From NCBI GenBank assembly GCA_022641775.1, contig JALCDS010000001.1, positions 62,001-126,000 on the forward strand: a DNA stretch of 64,000 nt, in the 5' to 3' direction. The notes beneath the pieces are model-generated. The model made no database searches. It was not told where the DNA came from and was given only the letters and a program-made list of their open reading frames with translations. The translations under genes and the position numbers were made by a program. Source of the DNA: Clostridiaceae bacterium (GTDB taxonomy: Bacteria > Cyanobacteriota > Vampirovibrionia > Gastranaerophilales > Gastranaerophilaceae). Below are positions 59,233 to 64,000 of this stretch, piece after piece (the stretch's first letter is position 1; the number at the start of each line of letters is the position of its first letter).

Positions 59233-60027
59233 TTAATGGATTTTTGCACATTGTTTGCAGAATCTCAAATCCTCTATCATGTAATTTTCTAACCCCATTT
59301 GTTGTTTGATTTTATAAAAATCTTTTCTAATCTTGCGTTTTATGTGCTCTTTGTTTTGAGTATCATGTAAAATCTCATTCAGCTTTTTATTTTCTGTAAT
59401 CATTGTTTTAATTATCGATTCAAGATAAGAGTAATTTTTGCTGACAATTTTAAAAAGTTTTACAAGTTGTTTCGATGTCAAAATTTGAACTTCACGTTTT
59501 GGAATTTTTTCTAATCTTTTGACCTCAAAAATGCAAGTTTGTGGAATAACACCCTCATTTTGAAAGTGTTTAATTATTTGATTTAAAAGAGCAAGAATAT
59601 TTTTTATTTTCCTTTCGGACACATTGTTTTTCATCATTAAACTTTTAAAATTTTGTATGTTAGTGATTGTAATATTTTTCAACTTGTATTTTGAAAAATA
59701 CGGAATAATTTTGGCATAAGTAAATGTTTTATAAGTTTGGTAAGACATAGGGCTTAATGCGTTTTTCTTGAACTTTAAAAATGTTTCACAAGCCGCAATT
59801 ACTGTTATCTCAGAACTTTCGCATTTTATATTTTTATCAATAATTTTGAAGTTATCGACTGTTTTTGGAATTTCCATATATTCAAAATATTTCCCGCTTT
59901 GTTTGATATTTTCAGATTTTTCTAAAAATTTTACAATTTCACTTTCTTTCAATTCGCTAAACATAATAATATCGTCAAGAGTAAACGTTTTGAGCCGTTT
60001 TGCGATTTTTAAGATTTTACTTTCCAT
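59233..60027 (-). CDS. Degenerate tyrosine-recombinase-like protein (SAM-like core-binding domain, catalytic domain truncated)
   Basis: TFLKFKKNALSPMSYQTYKTFTYAKIIPYFSKYKLKNITITNIQNFKSLM; ILTSKQLVKLFKIV...TENKKLNEILHD; ends at ...YMIEDLRFCKQCAKIH. Confidence 0.55.
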   Translation of the reverse strand: MESKILKIAKRLKTFTLDDIIMFSELKESEIVKFLEKSENIKQSGKYFEYMEIPKTVDNFKIIDKNIKCESSEITVIAACETFLKFKKNALSPMSYQTYKTFTYAKIIPYFSKYKLKNITITNIQNFKSLMMKNNVSERKIKNILALLNQIIKHFQNEGVIPQTCIFEVKRLEKIPKREVQILTSKQLVKLFKIVSKNYSYLESIIKTMITENKKLNEILHDTQNKEHIKRKIRKDFYKIKQQMGLENYMIEDLRFCKQCAKIH

Positions 60028-60622
60028 TCAAAACCTCCTCTGCGATATTTTCATCAATTGCCGATAGTCCATTAGCTTCGGCGACACGCTCAAAGTTATC
60101 AATGATTCTTACGAGTTGCCGAAACCCTGTTGCTTTTTTATGAATAATTTTTATTGCTTCATTTTGAATTGCAACTTCCGATAATTCGCTTACAATCTGC
60201 TTTATATCCTCTAAATTAAATTTTTCAAAATGATATATCTCAGAAATTCTGTCAAATAAATGGGTGTGCTTTTTTAATTTAAGCTTTGCTAAATTCATTC
60301 CGACCAAAATTATCGGCACACCTGTTTTATCGTGCAAATCACGCAGAGTCTCTATAGCTTTGAAATCTGCTAACAGATAATCTATTTCATCAACAATTAT
60401 CATTTGAGGCTTTTCTTTTAAAGCATTAACACATTGTCTAAAAATATCTGCCGTATAAAATCTTGGGATTTCGTCAAGTTCTTTTACAATTTCTTCCAAC
60501 AACCATTTCGGTGTCATTGAATTAGTTGTCCTGATGTATATAGCATCAAATTTTATTGATAAATAAAGTGCAGTTTTTGTCTTGCCAAGACCTGCTTCAC
60601 CATATGAAGTCAATCTTGTCAA
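60017..60622 (-). CDS. TniB/MuB-like AAA ATPase (possibly 5'-truncated; TTG start)
   Basis: YGEAGLGKTKTALYLS Walker A; PQMIIVDEIDYLLADFKAIETLRDLHDKTGVPIILVGM; 10-bp overlap with next gene. Confidence 0.75.
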   Translation of the reverse strand: MTRLTSYGEAGLGKTKTALYLSIKFDAIYIRTTNSMTPKWLLEEIVKELDEIPRFYTADIFRQCVNALKEKPQMIIVDEIDYLLADFKAIETLRDLHDKTGVPIILVGMNLAKLKLKKHTHLFDRISEIYHFEKFNLEDIKQIVSELSEVAIQNEAIKIIHKKATGFRQLVRIIDNFERVAEANGLSAIDENIAEEVLNGK

Positions 60623-60748
60623 CCCTAATTGCTTAAAACCGTTGTGTTTATTGAATTATATCCCCATAGGGTTGACAAAAACTAAAACATCGTAAATAAT
60701 ACTAATGTTGTTTGATTAAAACTTTCTTTCAAATATTATTTACATATT

Positions 60749-60773
60749 AAAGCCCTGTTAAAAACAGGGCTTT
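60749..60773. terminator. Intrinsic terminator-like hairpin
   Basis: AAAGCCCTGTT-aaa-AACAGGGCTTT with flanking T tract on + strand and A tract. Confidence 0.85.
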
Positions 60774-60779
60774 TTATTG

Positions 60780-60863
60780 TTAATATTTTCCACCGGGCAA
60801 AAATAATAAACCTATACAAATTAATATAGGCAAATTCAACATAATATATTGTTCCATACTCAT
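60780..60863 (-). CDS. 27-aa single-TM membrane micropeptide (not in ORF track)
   Basis: Minus-strand translation MSMEQYIMLNLPILICIGLLFLPGGKY*, preceded by AAGGAG SD about 9 nt upstream; between upstream CDS and terminator. Confidence 0.55.
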   Translation of the reverse strand: MSMEQYIMLNLPILICIGLLFLPGGKY

Positions 60864-60882
60864 AAATCATACTCCTTATATT

Positions 60883-61167
60883 TTAGTACCATCTTACATT
60901 TTTATAAGATTCTACTCGTTGTTGAAGTTCTGTTGGTGTAAGATGAAGCGAGGTATCAGTATATTTGTTATAAGGTAGCCACCAAGGGTGCGTTGTTTCA
61001 AGATTACAATTTACACTCGGATGTGGCAAAACTATATTCGGATCTTGCGTGTATGTTGGTTGACAGTTTAAATGGTCAGAGGTAAATACAAGGTTTTTAA
61101 ATGAAACTGCATAACAAGTATTTGCCATTAATATGACTGCAAAAATTAACATAATTTTTTTAAACAT
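60883..61167 (-). CDS. Small secreted protein (94 aa)
   Basis: Signal peptide MFKKIMLIFAVILMANTCYA; RBS GGGGT/AAAGGGG upstream. Confidence 0.6.
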   Translation of the reverse strand: MFKKIMLIFAVILMANTCYAVSFKNLVFTSDHLNCQPTYTQDPNIVLPHPSVNCNLETTHPWWLPYNKYTDTSLHLTPTELQQRVESYKNVRWY

Positions 61168-61175
61168 ATTAATCG

Positions 61176-61700
61176 TTACCCCTTTCTGTAGGTAGAAATT
61201 CGTTTACCGTCATGGTCAAACTTGTTAATATCTCCGATGGAATCTTTTTGTAACCTTGCAACACGTCTCCCAACTCTATCATAACAGTCAACTGAATTTG
61301 AATTTAAAGTTGTTTTTCTGTAGGTAGCAATCCTTTTGCCATAACGGTCAAACTTATTCAGATCACCTATCGCATCTTTTTTTATCACACTCAGCATTTT
61401 CCCATTGTGGTCATAAGTGTAAATATCCCCAGCAAATTTGTGAACAGTTGCTATTCTTCTGCCATAACGATCGTAAGTATTATAAGTGTTATCATTAATC
61501 TTTTTAGAATAAGACTTACGGGTGCCTGTTCGACTGTAATTAAAAAATTCACCAAAGCCGTTATCAGTTAATGCTTCATTGTCATTCTTTGCAAAAACTT
61601 TGCGAGAAGTTTTTATAAAAGAAGAATCAGCAAAAGATTTCAAAATGTCGTTGATAATATAAACTGAGATTATAAAAAATATGAATAATATATGTCCCAT
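61176..61700 (-). CDS. Membrane-anchored protein with short YD-like repeats
   Basis: N-terminal TM; repeats YDRYGRRIATVHK / FDRYGKRIATYRK / YDRVGRRVARLQK / FDHDGKRISTYRK. Confidence 0.65.
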   Translation of the reverse strand: MGHILFIFFIISVYIINDILKSFADSSFIKTSRKVFAKNDNEALTDNGFGEFFNYSRTGTRKSYSKKINDNTYNTYDRYGRRIATVHKFAGDIYTYDHNGKMLSVIKKDAIGDLNKFDRYGKRIATYRKTTLNSNSVDCYDRVGRRVARLQKDSIGDINKFDHDGKRISTYRKG

Positions 61701-61752
61701 ATTTGCTCCTTACATTTTTTATTGTAAGAGATATGTATGTCAAATTCGGACA

Positions 61753-63519
61753 CTATTTTATAAATTGATGTAATCTATGATATTTTAAATATTCTCGTTG
61801 CTTTTCGGAGGTTATTTGTATAGAGCTTGATAAATTTATATTTGATAATTTTTGATCTGAATCACTCATTTTTTTAGATATGATTATTTTACCATTGTTA
61901 TCAAAACTTATATATCCTTTGTCAAATAATGCATCATGCATTGGACATAAAAGCAATACATTTTCTTTATCTAATTTTTCATTATTATCAGACATCGCCC
62001 ATGGCTTTATATGGCTAACAATTAATAATTTTTCATTTGTGAACCCACATAAATTACATTTGCTTTCTCCTTTTAATAATTTTGTTCTTAATTTCGATTG
62101 TCCAATCCTTATTTTGGTTAAAACTCTTTTTTCTGTTTCATTTTGAGTGAGCTTTGAGACTGCCTCCTCGATTTTTTGAATTTCTCTGATATTATTATCT
62201 TTTTGAATTAAAGTTTCACTTTCATTATTTTGAAATTTGGGACTATCAAAAGTCAATTTAACAGTTTGATTAAATTTGTTATTATTGAGAAATTCTTTTA
62301 ATTTTACGAGTTCTGCCTGTTTAAAAGTTTTCTTTTCATCATATTTATCAGAATGAGCATTCAAAAATTTTAGAGTTCTTAAATCATTTGAGCATATAAG
62401 TTCTTTAGCTTCTACCATTTTTAATAAATTGAATAAAATTTCATGCGTAAAAATTCCTGAAGTCTCAAATTCTGTTTTTGCATCAACAAATATTTGACGA
62501 GCTGGAAAACCTGTATTTTTAGTCAACATTACAATTATATCTGCCAATTGGTTTAAATAAATTTTATTTGAGGCATATAATTCTTTAAAATAATCTATAT
62601 GAACATAAAATCCTGTATCATAGCTTATAATATTTTCTTCATTAACTATTCTATTTGTTATAAATGCACGGTAATTTTGAGATTTACTTTCTCCTGTTAT
62701 ATTAAATAAATTCTCTAAATTATGCTTACAATCATTTTCTTTGGTAAGATTAATAGGTTGTGGTAACCTAATACCATTTGGATATAAGGTTTTAAACCAA
62801 TATAAAAATTTTATATTTTTTATTTGATTTTTTGTTAATTTGTAAAGCGTATAATAATATTTGTCTTTAAGTTCTATAAAATTATTTTTAAATTTATCAG
62901 ATAAAATTTGTTTTAATAATTGATTACATACTATATTACCATCAGAATCTATTTCTCCAATTTTATCAAGTTCATTCTTTAAAATCTGTTTTAATTCATT
63001 TATACTGTAAATATTTTTATCTTTTAATAATTTTATAAAATTGCTATATAAATTGTTTTTCATATTACATTTATAAAAAATTATTTTTGCATCAAAATCT
63101 ATATTAAATTCTCTATTTGATTGTATTTTTTCATTATTGTCATACAAAAAATGTTTTATAATATTTTGATATTCTTCTAATTCGTATAAATTTTTTACAT
63201 AAATTATTTTAGGTACACTTTGGAATAAATTATTAAACGTAGTATTAAATTTTTCATTCTCTTTATTAAATTTGTTAGATAAAAACTGTTTAACAGCTTT
63301 TTTATATTTATCAACTTGTTGTTTTGAAATTTGATTATCTTTTCCAATTTGAGCAAGAGTTTTACTATTATTTTTAAATCGCTCGAAGTAAACCTGCTTT
63401 CTTTTTTTCAAATTAATATCAAACCTTTTATTTTCATCAACTAAAGGACTTTTGTCAATTTCAATCAAAAGTTCTTTTAATGAAATTATAAAATTATTAA
63501 TTTCTTCAATATTATCCAT
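61753..63519 (-). CDS. HNH endonuclease with N-terminal sigma70-r4-like HTH
   Basis: C-term CNLCGFTNEKLLIVSHIKPWAMSDNNEKLDKENVLLLCPMHDALFDKGYISF (HNH_2-type); N-term RFKNNSKTLAQIGKDNQISKQQVDKYKKAVKQFL. Confidence 0.82.
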   Translation of the reverse strand: MDNIEEINNFIISLKELLIEIDKSPLVDENKRFDINLKKRKQVYFERFKNNSKTLAQIGKDNQISKQQVDKYKKAVKQFLSNKFNKENEKFNTTFNNLFQSVPKIIYVKNLYELEEYQNIIKHFLYDNNEKIQSNREFNIDFDAKIIFYKCNMKNNLYSNFIKLLKDKNIYSINELKQILKNELDKIGEIDSDGNIVCNQLLKQILSDKFKNNFIELKDKYYYTLYKLTKNQIKNIKFLYWFKTLYPNGIRLPQPINLTKENDCKHNLENLFNITGESKSQNYRAFITNRIVNEENIISYDTGFYVHIDYFKELYASNKIYLNQLADIIVMLTKNTGFPARQIFVDAKTEFETSGIFTHEILFNLLKMVEAKELICSNDLRTLKFLNAHSDKYDEKKTFKQAELVKLKEFLNNNKFNQTVKLTFDSPKFQNNESETLIQKDNNIREIQKIEEAVSKLTQNETEKRVLTKIRIGQSKLRTKLLKGESKCNLCGFTNEKLLIVSHIKPWAMSDNNEKLDKENVLLLCPMHDALFDKGYISFDNNGKIIISKKMSDSDQKLSNINLSSSIQITSEKQREYLKYHRLHQFIK

Positions 63520-63740
63520 CTACAACCATTCAAAATATTTCAAAATCAGTATAAACTTTTTTTAGACTTTAATCAATAAATTAACAATAAGAAAATTACT
63601 AGAGGATAAAAATTCGCAATCGGTACTCAGCTTATAATATTACTTCAATATAATAAAATACTGCTATGTCACTTATGGTCATTATGTACAAACTTTTACA
63701 AACAAAAAATTTAAAAATATTTGTGCTAGAATAAAAAATA

Positions 63741-63769
63741 ACTTCTCATAATTAATAATTATCAGAAGT
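63741..63769. promoter_or_regulatory. 29-bp near-perfect dyad abutting the RBS of the type I restriction R-like gene
   Basis: ACTTCTcATAATT-aat-AATTATcAGAAGT, followed directly by AAGGAG and ATG at 63781. Confidence 0.5.
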
Positions 63770-63780
63770 AAGGAGAAAAT

Positions 63781-64000
63781 ATGACTGACATATTCAATAA
63801 AAAGAAGATGACAGAAGAAGATATCAAACTTAATTTTATCACACCAGCTTTAACTGATAAAGGTTGGAAAAATAAAATTACAATGGAAACAAAAATCAAA
63901 ATAACCGACGGTAAAATTAACCTAAAAGGTAATTTGGTTAGTCGTGAAAAACCCAAAAAGGCTGATTATATTTTATATCTAAATAATAATAATCCTATTG
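63781..64000 (+). CDS. Type I restriction endonuclease R subunit-like (HsdR N-terminal), truncated by window edge
   Basis: Manual translation MTDIFNKKKMTEEDIKLNFITPALTDKGWKNKITMETKIKITDGKINLKGNLVSREKPKKADYILYLNNNNPI; typical HsdR N-terminus; SD AAGGAG. Confidence 0.7.
   Translation, partial: MTDIFNKKKMTEEDIKLNFITPALTDKGWKNKITMETKIKITDGKINLKGNLVSREKPKKADYILYLNNNNPI

Noticed and set aside
63661-63690. TGTCACTTATGGTCATTATG as a further XRE-type operator
   Set aside because: Half-sites are not in proper inverted arrangement; too weak compared with the 31.5-31.9 kb dyads.

Overview
AT-rich bacterial chromosome window, about 64 kb and gene-dense. The small secreted or '[I]xFxA'-start proteins and overall gene content suggest a gut Gastranaerophilales/Melainabacteria-type (non-photosynthetic Cyanobacteriota) genome. 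That is an inference; no rRNA or marker search was possible. Positions 1-21 kb are mostly housekeeping: GH13 amylase, ROK kinase, GGDEF/HD-GYP-like hybrid, thiL, ispD, CCA-transferase, SF1 helicase-nuclease, duplicated TPM/nucleotidyltransferase cassettes, fabF/acpP, cysS, LysM, M14 peptidase, DUF721, nrnA-like, YihY. Positions 21.5-27.3 kb hold an RND efflux triad. Positions 27.4-32.3 kb hold a frameshifted Pmp-like repeat autotransporter divergent from an XRE regulator, with a cluster of TGTCAT-type dyads between them. Positions 37.2-44.7 kb hold a divergent chaperone-usher-like pilus operon with three paralogous subunits, plus a divergent gene sharing a subunit-like N-terminus. Positions 46.6-52.2 kb hold a heavy-metal (Czc-like) RND triad. 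Positions 52.9-54.7 kb encode an unusual repeat/linker/J-domain protein. Positions 56.7-64 kb look accessory: DUF4143 ATPase + PIN-like nuclease pair, a TniB/MuB-like ATPase + degenerate tyrosine-recombinase-like gene, a micro-operon with a 27-aa membrane peptide missed by the ORF track, an HTH-HNH endonuclease, and the start of a type I restriction R-like subunit running off the window. Several genes have -10 hexamers only 4-10 nt before the ATG, suggesting frequent leaderless transcripts.
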